Source: Pseudopyrenochaeta lycopersici
Taxonomy: Eukaryota; Ascomycota; Dothideomycetes; Pleosporales; Pseudopyrenochaetaceae
NCBI GenBank assembly: GCA_003313425.1
Contig: NHZP01000108.1
Coordinates: 1-64,000 of the forward strand
Direction of reading: 5' to 3'
DNA: 64,000 nt
Below, piece by piece: positions 43,922 to 56,400 of this stretch. The translations under genes and the position numbers were made by a program. Numbering within the stretch: the first letter of the stretch is position 1; the number at the start of each line of letters is the position of its first letter. The notes below the pieces were generated by a model, which saw only the letters and a program-made list of their open reading frames with translations, searched no databases and was not told the DNA's origin.

Positions 43922-46814
43922 CAGTGTGAGGAATGGATGGATTTGGCGGCGCATCCATTGCCAACTGGTAGTTGGATGGATGATAGAAAACTTTCTGGAA
44001 AAATCCGAATTTACTTATACGAGGCGAGGTTACAGGGTTTTTTTTACCGCTATATAGGTGCTATCTCCGTTTCTTTAATTATAATAATATTTGCCTTATC
44101 CTAAGAATGTAAACACTGAGCTGCTTGTATCGTAGGCTGCTTAAGATAGTTGCGACGGGTCGTGATTATAAGCCCTATTTAGCTAAATACACGCTTAGGC
44201 TTATCGCTTATTACTAGAATTAAGAGAATATTGAATGCTATTTGAGCTAGATGCGGGTACTCCTTAATACTAATAGTCCGCTACTATTTAAGTAGAAACT
44301 TAAGCTTAATTAGCTCTTAGTTGCTATATCGCTTAAACTTATCTAGGACAGCTGCTTTTTAGTTGTTACTTCGTGCCTTAGCTAAACTTTTTGCGCAGTT
44401 ATAAAATGTCTCTAGCGTATTAGGTTTATGTATTGTAGTCTTCTTTGCTAGTAATATAGCATCTAAGACAGGTAGTTACTTATAGGTTAAACTCTATAGC
44501 GACTTAACTGCTTTTCAGCCGGCTGTAATCCACAACTTATTATTTGCCTATTAAGACTTAATAACCTTCTAGGTGTAGGCAGGATGTAGCACGGCAGCCG
44601 TAAGATGTGCCAGTAAGTCGTTAAGTTTTACGTAGTACTCTTCAGCTTTATTAAGTGCAAGTTTAATCTACGTAACAAAGTGCTATTAGCCTTTAGTTGT
44701 AGCTAGTAATGCATGTTTATAACGTTTATAAGCGGCCGTAAGTTCCTTAATAATAAATTTAAGATTAAATTAAACTTTGCTAATCCTACAGGACTTACTA
44801 TCACCTAGCTGACCTTTAAGGTCTATTATTATAAGCTAGTAAGGCTCTAGCAGTTTTTAATACTAGGTTAAGATCTCCTAGTCTTCTAAATTAAGCGTAT
44901 CTTTTAGAATAGCATTCTAAGAATAATCCTCGTCTTGAATCTAGCGTCCTTTAGACTTCTTTTGTATAACACGTTAGCGCTCAGATAATAAGAAGTCTTC
45001 AAAAGGGGCTCGGAGTTTAAGGAGTATCTTAATCTTGTCGTAGACGCTGTTCCAGCGTGTGTTATTGCTTCTGTAGAGCTTACGCGTTTTAATCGTATTC
45101 TATTCAGTTAAGTTAATAATAGACTTAAAGTATTTAAGTTGGGCCTGGTGCCACCGTTTTTGTCTTTATAGACTTGCGTATATCTAAACGACTAGATTAT
45201 AAGCCTTGCTAACTAGTCCTATTCGCCTCTATTAATTTAACTCTTTCTTTAAATTTGCTGGCACTAACCTTTCGAATTCGAAGAGGTTCTTATTAAAGCT
45301 GAATAAGAGATAGCAGGTAATAAGGTTAATAATATAGCCTGCACAGCGCAGGCGGCGCTCGTTAGGATCAAAGCTAAATTCTTCTCTAATTACTTTTATT
45401 ACTAAATTATTACTCGAAGTATTATCTAGTACAAAAAAGCTAAGTCTGTCTTAAATACTAAAGTCCTTAATCACGGAAATAACCTGCTCCGCAATATCTA
45501 TACCCGCATGCGAGTTAGTTTGCTCAGGTGTTGCTAGCAGTATTATTTAGTTCTTAAATTCCGCATTAATAAAGTAAGTAATAATGCCGTTAAGCGAGAG
45601 GTAATTTCCAGAGGTCTAGAGGTTAAAGGAAATGTGGATCTTACTAACAGAATCCTGCAACTCCTGTTTAACTTTAGCCTTATAAATCCTATCGCCTTTT
45701 ATAATCTAGTCTTTAACAGTCTTTACAGTAGGTATTATATCTTTTGCGCAGGGCGAGAGATAGGCAAGAAGGTCGCGAAACAGCTTACTATTAACTTGCC
45801 TAATTAACACATTGTTATAGACAATCCAGCGAATAAGAAGCTTTAGAAGGTAGCTTCATCAAAGGCTAATGCTAGCGCATTTAATATCTCTTGCTCTTAA
45901 GACTTATTTGTATCTAAGGCTGCTAGCACTGATATACCCCTTCTTTTAAAAGGGATAATTTCTCTCTCCTTATTCTAAGTTTTGCTGTAAACTTAGCGGA
46001 TGTGTTTAACTACATTCGTGCTTCCGCCGTCGACCTTGTAATAATAAGCGTGACATGTCTGTAAAATTAGGTTAGAAGTATGGCAGCAGACACATAGCCA
46101 CCAGCGGGCGCTAGTCTCAGTATATTCAATTAGTACGCTAAACTTCTAGATAGGTGAGTTTAGCCTAGCCGTACGCCTCGAGATTGGAATACTAAAGCCA
46201 GGAAGTTAAGACTAAATAACACTATTGTATTTAAATTTTAATCCCTTAATTAGTGAGGCGTCGGCCGTACGCGCTTTTGTGCTCTACTCTAACTTAAAAG
46301 TTGGCTCTGTTGAGATGTCTGAAGCAATATCAGAAACACTATCTAGTGATGACTTTACTAACAACGTTAGTAAAGACAGTAACGAAGGTTGCTTAGAATA
46401 AGCTTGCTAAGCCTTCTTTATAATATAGAACCCTTTTTAATATAGAAGTCTAGAGAGTTTGTACGTATAGTACAGAAAGTTATATAGAAAAAGGTTAATA
46501 GTATAAGATATGATAGGTCCGCGGTGGTGTCTATAGATATAGTGATAGTATTATTAAATGTGATAGCCCCTAAGCCCCTGCATATAATATTAAATATAAT
46601 ATTAGATGTGATATTGAATGTGATATTGAATGTGATATTGAATGTGATATTGAATGTGATATTGAATGTGATAGTGGATGTGATAGTGGAGGCAACGTAC
46701 TATACCGATGCCTTGAAATGGATGGATTGGGATATCCATTCTGTATCTGGATAACCGAGATTTGGATGGCTTTTCCAAACACATCCAATTCAGATCCATC
46801 CATTCCTCACACTG
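43922..46814 (-). mobile_element. hAT element hAT2, RIP-mutated interior
   Basis: Termini are inverted copies of CAGTGTGAGGAATGGATGGAT. The 8-bp target duplication TTAAATAG is perfect (43914-43921 and 46815-46822), which is the hAT rule. The minus strand holds a RIP-dead transposase. The C-terminal dimerisation block reads YPHLAQIAFNI and SDKPKRVFSQ near 44150-44260. A Cys-containing region near 46020-46090 fits a BED finger. The outermost 100 bp at each end are unmutated. Confidence 0.85.
46609..46692. repeat. 12-bp minisatellite in hAT2
   Basis: Seven tandem units of TGATATTGAATG are present, five perfect and the last two variant (TGATAGTGGATG). They lie near the right end of hAT2 and are preceded by degenerate copies from about 46585. 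Open frames across it are just translations of the repeat. Confidence 0.9.
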
Positions 46815-46958
46815 TTAAATAGTAACACTTATTAACTATATAGGTCTTTAACGCTGACCTAGCTGTTAATAGACACAATTAGTAAATATAAACGTAGTTA
46901 TTATTAGTTACACGTCTAAAGCTATATTAGTGTAGAGTTATGCAGCTTTAGGAGGTGC
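46815..46958 (-). mobile_element. Copia W leader, part 2
   Basis: It continues the leader after hAT2, matching 52605-52749 of copia Y, and ends at GGTGC, the target duplication of gypsy Z. Confidence 0.75.
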
Positions 46959-47409
46959 TGTGAAGAATCTTAAAAGCTATCAGTGAGGATAGCCAATAAG
47001 ATTACAAGGTTGGTTCTCCTGGATAGAGTGAGGGACTAGATAGAAGAGGGTTTAATACTAAGACAGTAAGAGGGCGCTTCTATAAAGAGTACTAAGGGTT
47101 AAGAATAATTAGTATTGCTATTACTATACTATAGAGTATAATATTAAGTTAAACATACTAAGCTATAGGGGCTTATTATAGTAATCTATATACAGGTTGT
47201 CCTATAGGATCCTATAAATCCTATCATAGGTTTTCTTAGGATTCTATAGAATCTGTGGGATATATGTAGTATCCTAGAGAATCCTATAGGGGCCGTCGCT
47301 AAGCTTTCTAGGACACTAGTTCCTACTAGGCTAGCACATGCGTTATAGCTTTAGGCCACAAGTAAGCCCTTTTTAAGCTGCGCGTCCCCTTATTCCTTAG
47401 ATCGTAATA
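46959..47409 (-). repeat. Gypsy Z left LTR
   Basis: It is 451 bp, starts TGTGAAGAATC, ends GATCGTAATA (RIP form of GTAACA). It has more TG/CA-to-TA changes than the right copy. Confidence 0.9.
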
Positions 47410-47456
47410 CTATCTCCCCTCCTACTGTTTATGTCCCTATAAACTAACTAATAAGT

Positions 47457-47579
47457 TGTTGGCGGGCAGCAGGCAGGAGGAACTAGGTTGATTCCTATCA
47501 AATGAGACACAAGGGAACTATATACCCTGTGGATGCTTATATAACAGAGCACGTGAGGAGCTAACCGTGTTGGCTAACA
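47457..47579 (-). repeat. Copia Y left LTR
   Basis: It is 123 bp, TGTTGGCGGGCAG...TTGGCTAACA. The same LTR recurs at 52763-52885 and, RIP-altered at its start, at 59510-59632. Confidence 0.92.
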
Positions 47580-47639
47580 CACCCCCCCAGCTTGAGTGAA
47601 TGAAGAGCAACGAAAGCTGTAAATGAGTGTCCTTAAGCG

Positions 47640-50600
47640 TCTGCCTCTACTGTAGTTGGTAGTACCACCCCCCCCAGGTCCTGCAGACTGAGAGCAGTAC
47701 TCTCTGATTCCTCTCGAATCCTTGATAGGTCACTTAGTCCTAGCTGGCGTACGAAGTCAGCGTGCTTCTGTCGACTAAGGATCTTTGTAAGGCTATCAGC
47801 TAGCATCTCTGTAGTAGCCTTCTAGTCTACCTGCAGTCTGCCTTCTGCTACCTCCTGACGTAACCAATAATAATGTACGTCCACATGCTTCAGCTTCGTC
47901 TGAAGCTTGTTAACTGCTTTTGTCACGATTAAGATAGTCTGCTAGTTATTACACCACAGTGCTAGTGTAAACTCAGGGTTAAATTAAATAGCTTGAAAGA
48001 AGCGTTGCTACTATTCTATCTCTAATCCTGCAAGGGATAGAGATAGTAGCTCAGCCTTAGTAGTCAATTTTATAACTAATCGTTAGACTGTTGCCTTCTA
48101 GTTGATAGGCAGTCTATATAGTTTAAAGATGTAGCCTTAAGAGCTTCGGCGAGTTTCAGGCTTATCTGCGAAGGCCGCATCTAATGCACCATAAAAGAGA
48201 GGTTCTTAGCCTAGCTCCTGCTGAGCTGGTAATGTGATGCTAGTTATGCTATGCTGGATGTCCCCTAACGCTCAAATAGCTAGGTGCTTTGTGCCTATTA
48301 GGTATCTCTACACATAGTTGGCAGCGTGCAGGTGCTTTTACCCTAGATTCTGGAGGTAGCGTGCAAGGATTAAGTGCGCTCTCGCGACGTCTAGTCGCGT
48401 TAATGTTAATATATACGCTAGTAATCTAACTAGCTGCTGATACTTTTATGTTCGAGCAGCACTTAGTTCCTCTGTTAAAGGCAGGAGGACGTTGTCCCTT
48501 AGTAGCACATCTAGGTATCTTGTGTTTCCCTTAAGATTAAATTTCGCTGCGATCTTATTAATAAATAAGTCCTATGCTAGGTAGATTAATTAAGTAAGCT
48601 CCTCGCAGATTACACAGATACTAAGGAACTAATTTAGCTCGCCTAGCTCACAGATCTTATACGTTCCAAGCATCTGTTACTTAAACGTCTAGTAGTAGCT
48701 TATATTAAGCGGATGGACAAGGACGACGATATCGTCTACATAGAAAAAGACGATCAGACAGTTGTTCGTGTATAGGCACGGTGCTCCTAGTACAGGCCTC
48801 AACCTAAGCTTCTTTAAGGTTAATAAGAGCTCCTAGTACTATAGCAGTAGTGCTTCCTTAAGGCTATAGAGCGCTCGCTAAAGCTTAAGAAGCTCGCTAA
48901 ACTTATCTATAAACCCTTTAAGCGTACAACAGTATATCTTACGTAGTAGTTAAGTGTTAAGAAAGGCGTTTAGGGCGTTAAACTAAAACATCTTTAGGTT
49001 AAATACTACTGCTAGTGCTACAAGAGATTAAAAGATCTTAATAGCTAACATTGCAGCATACGTCTTACCCTATGCCTCCTGCAGGTCTCCTTATACGCAT
49101 ATACGCGCCTTAAACTTGTATAGGTACCTGTCTTTATCAAACTTATATAAGAACACCCACATTAAGGGTAGAACCTCAGCATCTGCTGTCGTTACAGTGA
49201 CCTCCGTACGCTTAAAGCAATCTTTTAACTAGCAGCTATTAAGCTCTGCTTATACTGCCTCTCTAAACTTAGCACTAAATAGATAATCCTTTACTTCCTT
49301 CTATCGCTTTAGCGGCTCTAGCAGTTAGTCACAATATAGCCTTAACCTAGGCATCTTACCTGCAAGCTTCAAAGGAGCTGTTAGATTCAATACTACTGCA
49401 AATGCTCTGTAGTATGTAGCTAGGGCTTAGTTAGCTAGCCTCCTAGCTCTCTTCCCTTCTATAATGTTGCTACTACTTCTAATAGTAGGATTAGCCATCT
49501 TTGGTGCATTGTTCTGCTAACGATCTAGTACATAGTCGTCTGTATTACTCTATCCTCTAGGCTACTCAGATAGTAGCTTTCGTAGTCAGCCTCGCCTGCC
49601 TGTTACAGCTAGCCTAAGTAGTCCATCTGGCCTACTTAGTCCGTCTGGTCTACTTGTAACTATAGACGTGTCATCCTTATGATATGTCTGCAGCTTATTA
49701 AGCAGCTGTTCTTAAACCTGTTCCTCAGTGCCTTAATCTTTAGCACTAACTTATTCTACTAGCTCTGTAGCTTAGCCTAATTCTCTATTATTATCTACCT
49801 CCTGTTAAGGTAGTATAGTACTATAATCTAATAGTTCTAGTGTTAGTAGAAAGCCCTAGTCCTTATAAAACTCTGCTACTATGTTATTTTCAGCTATCTC
49901 TGTAGAACAAGCTGTCTTATTATTAAGCTGATACCTCTAGTTCTACAGTATCTCTTAATCAGCCTCTATCTCCTGTACCTAAGGTATATTAAGATAGTTA
50001 ATATCTTCTTGTATAATAGCTTCTGTCTCAGCTTTCTTATAGTCGTTAAAAAGGCTGTTCTTCTAAAATATTACGTCTCTCACGCGTATTACCTAGCTCT
50101 TCTTTAGCAGCTAGATGCAGAAGATATTCGTTAAGTTATACCCTGTAAGGTATCCTATAAATGTACGAGACTTAAGCTTATCTACTTTCTTTAGCTTCTT
50201 ATTCAGGACATAGGCTTTACAGCCTATCTGTGAGAAGTAGGTAACTAAAGGCTGCCTGCCATAGACTAGCTCATATGGCGTCTTCCATGCGATTGACTTG
50301 GTAGGCGTAACATTAACGATTCGAGCTGCTGTAACTGCTAGCTTATTTAACAGCGACTTTAGCAGTCCTGCCTTAATTTAAAGTGATCTTGCTCTTGTTA
50401 TAATCACGTTCCCTGCTTGCTCTGCAGCTCCTAGCTGTTCAGGCGTGTCAGGGGCTCGAAGCTTAACCTTAAGGCCAGCCTGCCTCGCGATCTCATAGAG
50501 CTGTAAGCCATATCCGCGATCGCTGTTAACCTTAAGGATAACAACAGTATGTCCATACTGGCGTTCAATCTTGTTTATTAGCGCTCGCAACGCTGCTATT

Positions 50601-52480
50601 ACGACAGATAGTGTTTTATTAGTAAGAGTCGTCGCCTCATACTACCTTAAGAACTCGTATATAGTATGCAGGAGGTAACAATCTCCGTTATAGCACGTTT
50701 CTCTTGTTAGGATTAGCTATATGAGATTAACTATAATCCTATAGAAAGGCCTTGTAGCTCGATCGTCTAATTAACGCCTGCTGACCTGAGCTGTCGATTT
50801 TAACTTAATGCAGGTCTCGCATTCTCGCAGATGTGGTGCTTGAGCTCCTTACTCAAGACTAATTCCTCGTACGTTTACATTCAAGTAGTTGATCGCCTCC
50901 TTACTCGCGTGTGCAAACATCTTATAAGCTTTAACATGAGATACGGCAATTAGACGTTGATCTTCCCGTAAGACCTTGTACGCTCCTTAAAGAGCTGTTG
51001 CGAAGCTACTTAGTGCTAGACAATCGTTCTCGTCAGCATTAACAATCTAGTGTCCTTCTTTATACCTAAGTAGGCATGTGACGTTTGACGGATACTGCTT
51101 GTATATGACATCTCGTCCTGAGTCAAACTAAATGCCTATTTCTCAGTATCTTAAGAGGCTTACAACGTTTATAAAGAAGCCTTCTATAAGGGCTACATTA
51201 GTCAGCTTAATCTAACTTATTCTAGACAGTTAATTGACTTTGAACATAACCTCTCCCCAGGCCTATATTGCTAGACTTGAGTCTCCTGCAAGCACTGTTT
51301 CCTAAGCTGTTACCTGCCTTGTCTCTCGCTAGCTAAACCTCCTTAAATTACATATATAGATGTTTAAGCCTAGGTTAAGGATCTATTAATTAATAATCGT
51401 TGGCAGGGTTTTTGGTTGCACCTAAGTGACGGAGAAGAAGCTGTAGGTCGCAAAACTGCCCCCCTAGCTCTCCTTTCCACTGTTAAGGCTTATTAGCTTA
51501 TCCACGCCCTTAATTTTCTTACCGTAACAAGCGAGGAGCTTATTAATCCTTTTAACCTGCTCTAGGTTCTTTAAGGCCTTAACTATCCTATCCTGTACGG
51601 CTTTAACAGGTTAAAAGCTCTCTAGTCTCTTTAGATGATCTAGAAACAGGTACTAGTACTCCCTGTACTAATACATACCTCCGCAGAGACATTCTGGCTT
51701 ATAAGCTAATTTTAATGATCTCTGCTCCTTCTAGTCCTTCTAGTTCTTCTGGTCTGTTCTGTTTAAAACACTAAGTGTTGCAAACGTGCTAAGCAACATT
51801 ATACTAGGCCCAATTCGTTAATAATAGACCCTAAACTAAGCTATATAGTCTACTAGAGGTTGAATCTTATTCGTCTTATCTAGGGTCTCCTTTTTAATAA
51901 AGTTATGGTGCAACGATACTGCCTATTTAGGGGTAATCGTCCTGATAGATATTAGGAAATCCTCTTAAGCTTAATAACCTGTTGTTTTAAGGAGACCTAC
52001 CTCCCCGCCTTAGTTAGTAATATAAATCTAGTTATTAAGCTATTACTTAAGATCTTAACTCTAAGGACTGTCCTGTAGAGCTTAATATTTAATAGTTAGC
52101 TCTCTACTTTGTAAGGCAGCTGTTAGCGTAAACTGCTTCTTAAGAGTAACTAGTTAATCGTACGCCTTATCTTTTCTGCTAATAAGGTAAAGGTGTTAAG
52201 CAGTAATCGTACGGCTAATATTAAGAAGGAGCTTACTATCCTTCTACTTAAGTTTTATATACTCTACTCTTTTGTATCTCTAGTCTTAAAGGAGATTACT
52301 GTATAATGCCTTTTTAGCTGCGTCTAGCTAGCTAATCTCTATCGCTCCTGGCTGTATATTACTAGGTAACAGTCTAGTTAGTTCTCTAAGCTTTAGTAGC
52401 TTATCCTTTAGTTTTAAGATGTTGTGGTACTTCTAAATACTATCTACAACAGCTTTCTCTTGTTGTAGCTAGAACTACGA
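47640..52480 (-). pseudogene. Copia Y gag-pol, RIP-damaged
   Basis: Long stretches are readable on the minus strand with RIP stops. RNase H lies around 47.8-48.1 kb, RT around 48.3-49.3 kb with an intact YVDD, integrase around 50.2-51.3 kb, and gag around 51.4-52.5 kb. No frame is open throughout. The longest open piece, 50378-50590, lies in the integrase core. Confidence 0.8.
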
Positions 52481-52762
52481 CTCCCAGTTAGCTGGTTTAT
52501 CTAGTAAAATAGTCACTCGTGTAACTCCTGCGTCGTTGTACGACATCGTGATCTTAGTAATCAATCACTAAACTAATCTCTATGCGGAGAGCAACAGTTC
52601 TAGTTAAATAGCGACACTTATTAACTATATAGGTCTTTAACGCTAACCTAGCTGTTAATAGACATAATAAGTAAAGGTAAATGTAGTTGTTATCAGTTAC
52701 ACGTCTAAAGCTATATTTGTGCAGAGTTGCGTAGCTTAGGAGGTGCAAACCGGGCTTATAAC

Positions 52763-52885
52763 TGTTGGCGGGCAGCAGGCAGGAGGAACTAGGTTGATTC
52801 CTATCAAATAAGACACAAGGGAACTATATACCCTGTGGATGCTTATATAACAGAGCACGTGAGGAGCTAACCGTGTTGGCTAACA
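52763..52885 (-). repeat. Copia Y right LTR
   Basis: It is 123 bp, almost identical to 47457-47579, and is followed by the duplication TAAGT. Confidence 0.92.
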
Positions 52886-52962
52886 TAAGTTCTAAGAGTA
52901 CTCTATAACGTTATAACCTTAAAGATTAAATAAATCGCGTTAGCTAGTTAGCTATAGTTGCC

Positions 52963-53457
52963 TGCAGTTATTGCGCAAAGCAGGGCTAGGAGTGCTGGAT
53001 ATTATTATTAAAGAAAGAGTGTAGTAATTGCTATCGTAATAGTAATAAGCTTTATAAACTAGTTAATATTCTGTTGCTAAACTATTCTAAGCTAGATAAG
53101 GAGATACATTGTCTAGAAGCTTAAGAGGTAGAGGCTAAGGCAGCAGAGGAGAAGGCGCTGAGCGCGTTGCTAGCCGCTTATTCTAAACGTAGTTATTTGC
53201 GTAAACAAAAGGAGTTTCTTTAGAAGCGTAAGCAAAGTCTAGTAGACGTTTTAGGTTAGTACGTAGAAGAGATTAAGGCCCTTAAGGCGGCAGAAGCGTT
53301 AGGGCAGGAGATTATTAACCTTAAGGAAGGTCTTATGCCGGGCACTCTAGCTCTAGACTAGAGCGTGTTTATGCTAGTATAATTAGAGGATAGTAATCTG
53401 CTTCCTAGGGTAGCTAACTTCGGGAGTGGTAGTAGTGCTACTGTCCCTTCTACCTAG
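52963..53457 (+). pseudogene. Antisense Cys-rich coiled-coil ORF inside gypsy Z
   Basis: On the plus strand, opposite to gag-pol, a frame of about 164 codons is interrupted only by RIP-type TAG/TAA codons and ends at 53457. It begins with a Cys cluster, VACSYCAKQG.EC then KKECSNCYRN (C-x2-C-x5-C...C-x2-C). A charged heptad-like stretch rich in Ala, Glu, Lys and Leu follows (EAKAAEEKALSALLAAYSKR and EEIKALKAAEALGQEI), then a Ser-rich tail. This looks like a small zinc-binding plus coiled-coil protein. I do not recognise a named family. It lies between pol and the 3' LTR, the position used for extra genes in some LTR elements. Confidence 0.6.
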
Positions 53458-53459
53458 GT

Positions 53460-56400
53460 TTGTTGTTTCTTTTTCTTTCTTTCCTTCCTTTCCTAATATT
53501 CTCTAATCTTTTCTTAGCAGTTTCTTAGGTTTTCTAGTAGTTTCTACGTACTCTCTACGCTTAGGTATCCTTTCTATTTAACTAGGTAGCTGAAGCTTAG
53601 TTCTAGGTCGTTAACTCTTCTATTTTATTAGTATCCCTAGATTTTCTTAACTTTAAACTTATTTTCTTCTTCTAGTTTGTACTAGAATGTTTTCTGTAAT
53701 AGTATAGTAGGGTTAGCTAGTTCTAACTTAGAGATATAGAAGCGTAGGTAGATCTTTATATCTAGTAGTAGCTTAAGTATATAGTTTACTAGTCTATTCT
53801 ATTCTTTAACTAAAAATAGTCTAACTTTAACGTAGTTAAGTCCTTTACTTAGTTGCTTATTACGTAGATTTTTTGTAAGTAAGTATACTTTATCCCCCTT
53901 CTTTAGCTAAGGTGCTATTTTTCTTTTCTTATTTTAGTAAGTAATGCTGTTACGTTGTGCTCTCTCGAGATTCTCTTAGAGTTGTTTATATATTTTCTTT
54001 ATTTCTTTAGCTATTTTTATAGCTACTTTAGCTTTTCTGCTAGGATATAACTTTATAAAGAGATTAGGGTGTCTCCTATAGTTAGCAAAGAATAGTGTCT
54101 TTCTAGTTAATTCTAATAATTTATTATTATAAGCTAATTATGCTATTAGTAACAGTAAAACCTAATTATTTTATTATTAATTACTGTAAATCCTTAGGTA
54201 GGTTTTTATTATTCTGTTTGTTCTTTCTGTCTATCTCTCCGTTTGTAGGTAATAGGCTGTTAATAATTTTCTTTTTATCCCTATTACAGCTATTAATGTA
54301 GACCAGAAGTTAGATGTAAAGAGCTTATCTCTATTACTAATAATAGACTTAGGTATACTGTAATATCGTATTAATCTGTCTAGAATAATAAACGCTAGTT
54401 ATTCTATATTATAGTTATTTCTAAATAGTATTATTTCTGCTACTTTTATAAACCTGCAGACTATGTTAAAGATAGTATTATACTTAATTCCTGTCGCGGG
54501 ATCTTTAGATAGTAGTAACCCTGTTACAAAGTCTATAGAAATGTTAGCCTAAGGTTCGTTAGGTAGCTCTATAGCTTGCATTTCTCTGTATAGTGCGTAA
54601 GTACTATGTTTGTTTTTATAACAGTCTGCGCATTTTTTAATAAGCTATTTAACCTTAGCCTTTATGTTCTTAAAGCTGTAGTGTTACTATATTAGTTCTA
54701 TTATTCTTTTAATTCCTAGGTAACTATATACTAGGTTATTATAGTGTTATTAGATAATTACTTCTTATAATTCTTTAGGTACTTCAGACGTAATTATTAT
54801 AGTGTTGTTTAATAACTTATTAGGTCCTAAGCTTCTATCCTAGTTAACTTAAAGGATAGCATTACTAACTATTACTTTTGTTCCTGCGATGTCTAATCTG
54901 CGGCTAAGAGCGTTAGCTCTGCTGTTATCCTTTCCTAGCGCATATATAATCTTAAACTTATATTATCTTAATATTTTAGCCTATCTAACCTGTCTTTAGT
55001 TTAAGGTCTTAGTAGTAGTAAAGTTAACTAAGTTCTTATAATCTATAAATATTATAAGATCTAAGCAGCTCTCTGCGTAGATCTGCTAGTAGTTAAGGGC
55101 GTTAACAACTACTATAAGCTCCTTGTCGTGCACGTTATAGCGTTCCTTAGGGTCTATAAATTTCCTAGAGTAGTAGGTAATTAGGTGCTATTTCCTATTA
55201 CGTTCTTATTTTACTATTGCACCTAGTGCAAGGTCTAAGGCATCTGTTTTAAACTGTAAGGGTTCTCTTATTTAGAATGCGATTAACACTAGTAGTATAA
55301 TGCAGGCTTCCTTAAGTATTTAGAATACTTTTCTTTATTTATTTCCCTATTCCTATTTTATCTATTTTCTTATAAGTTTAGTAAGTAGGATAGATTTTTT
55401 AGAGAAGTCTTTAATAAATTATTAGTTAAAGTTAATAAATCCTATAAATAACTATATATCTTTAACTATTTTAGGTTTAGGCTATGCTTTTACTACTCTT
55501 ATTTTTTCTTTACTTATCTTTACTCTATATGCACCTACTATATATCCTAAGAACTTAACTTCTTCTTTATAGAATTTATATTTCTTAGGTTTAAGTAGTA
55601 ACCTGAATCTTCCTAAGCAGGTAATAACTGTTTTAACATGCTTAATATATTCCTGTAGATTATTAGAGTATATAAGGATATTATTAAGGTATACAATAAT
55701 AAATATATCTAGGTATTCTCTTAATATATTATTAATAAGTACCTAGCATATAGCTAGTATATTAGTAAGACTAAAGGGTATTACTATATACTTATAGTAG
55801 CTGTAGCATATTCTAAACGCAGTCTTCTATTCTTTACTTTCTTTTATATAAATAAGGTTGTACGCTCCTCTTAAGTCTAATACTGTAAAGACTTTTATAA
55901 AGGCTAGTTAGTCTTATAGGTCTACTATATTTAGTAGAGGGTATTAATTTTTTATTATAATATTATTAAGTTTCTAGTAGTTAACGCACAATCTTAGCTT
56001 CCTATTTTTCTTTAGTATAAATAGTATAGGGTATCCCGCTAGCGATTATAATTCCCTAATAAATCCCTTTTTTAAGTTTGTCTTAATATATTCGCGCAAG
56101 GTTTTAAGTCCTTTTTCTAATAAACTGTAGATTAGGCTAAAAGTTAGTTACTTTTCTTTCTGTAAGATAATCTTATAATTCTAGAGTTAATGTTTAGGTA
56201 GTACTTTTATAGTTATCTCTTCCTAAAAGAGTAACTTATATTCTTTATACTTATTAGGGATTGCTAGAGTTACGCTTTACTCCTTAACTCTAGCTTATTA
56301 GTCTAAGGGCCTCCTATTAGTACCTACTAAGTTAGACTCTTATATCTTAAAGTTGTCCTTATTTAAAGTAAGAATTCTAATTATTATCTTCTTATCTACC

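Larger units (their letters stand above)
47457..52885 (-). mobile_element. Ty1/copia element Y nested in gypsy Z
   Basis: LTRs of 123 bp (47457-47579 and 52763-52885) differ at about one position. The duplication TAAGT is perfect (47452-47456, 52886-52890). The complement of a polypurine tract (CACCCCCCCAGCTTGAG) follows the left LTR. Minus-strand pol has RT motif VFFYVDDIVVLV near 48720-48760, intact at the catalytic Asp pair. An integrase stretch at 50378-50590 includes LKVNSDRGYGLQLYEIARQA and APDTPEQLGAAEQAG. The 5' leader (52506-52762) is shared with W. RIP damage in the body is moderate and patchy. Confidence 0.9.

Noticed and set aside
46524..46803. Open frames on both strands with repeated I-L-N-V or I-S-H-S units
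   Set aside because: They are translations of the 12-bp minisatellite and the hAT2 terminal repeat.
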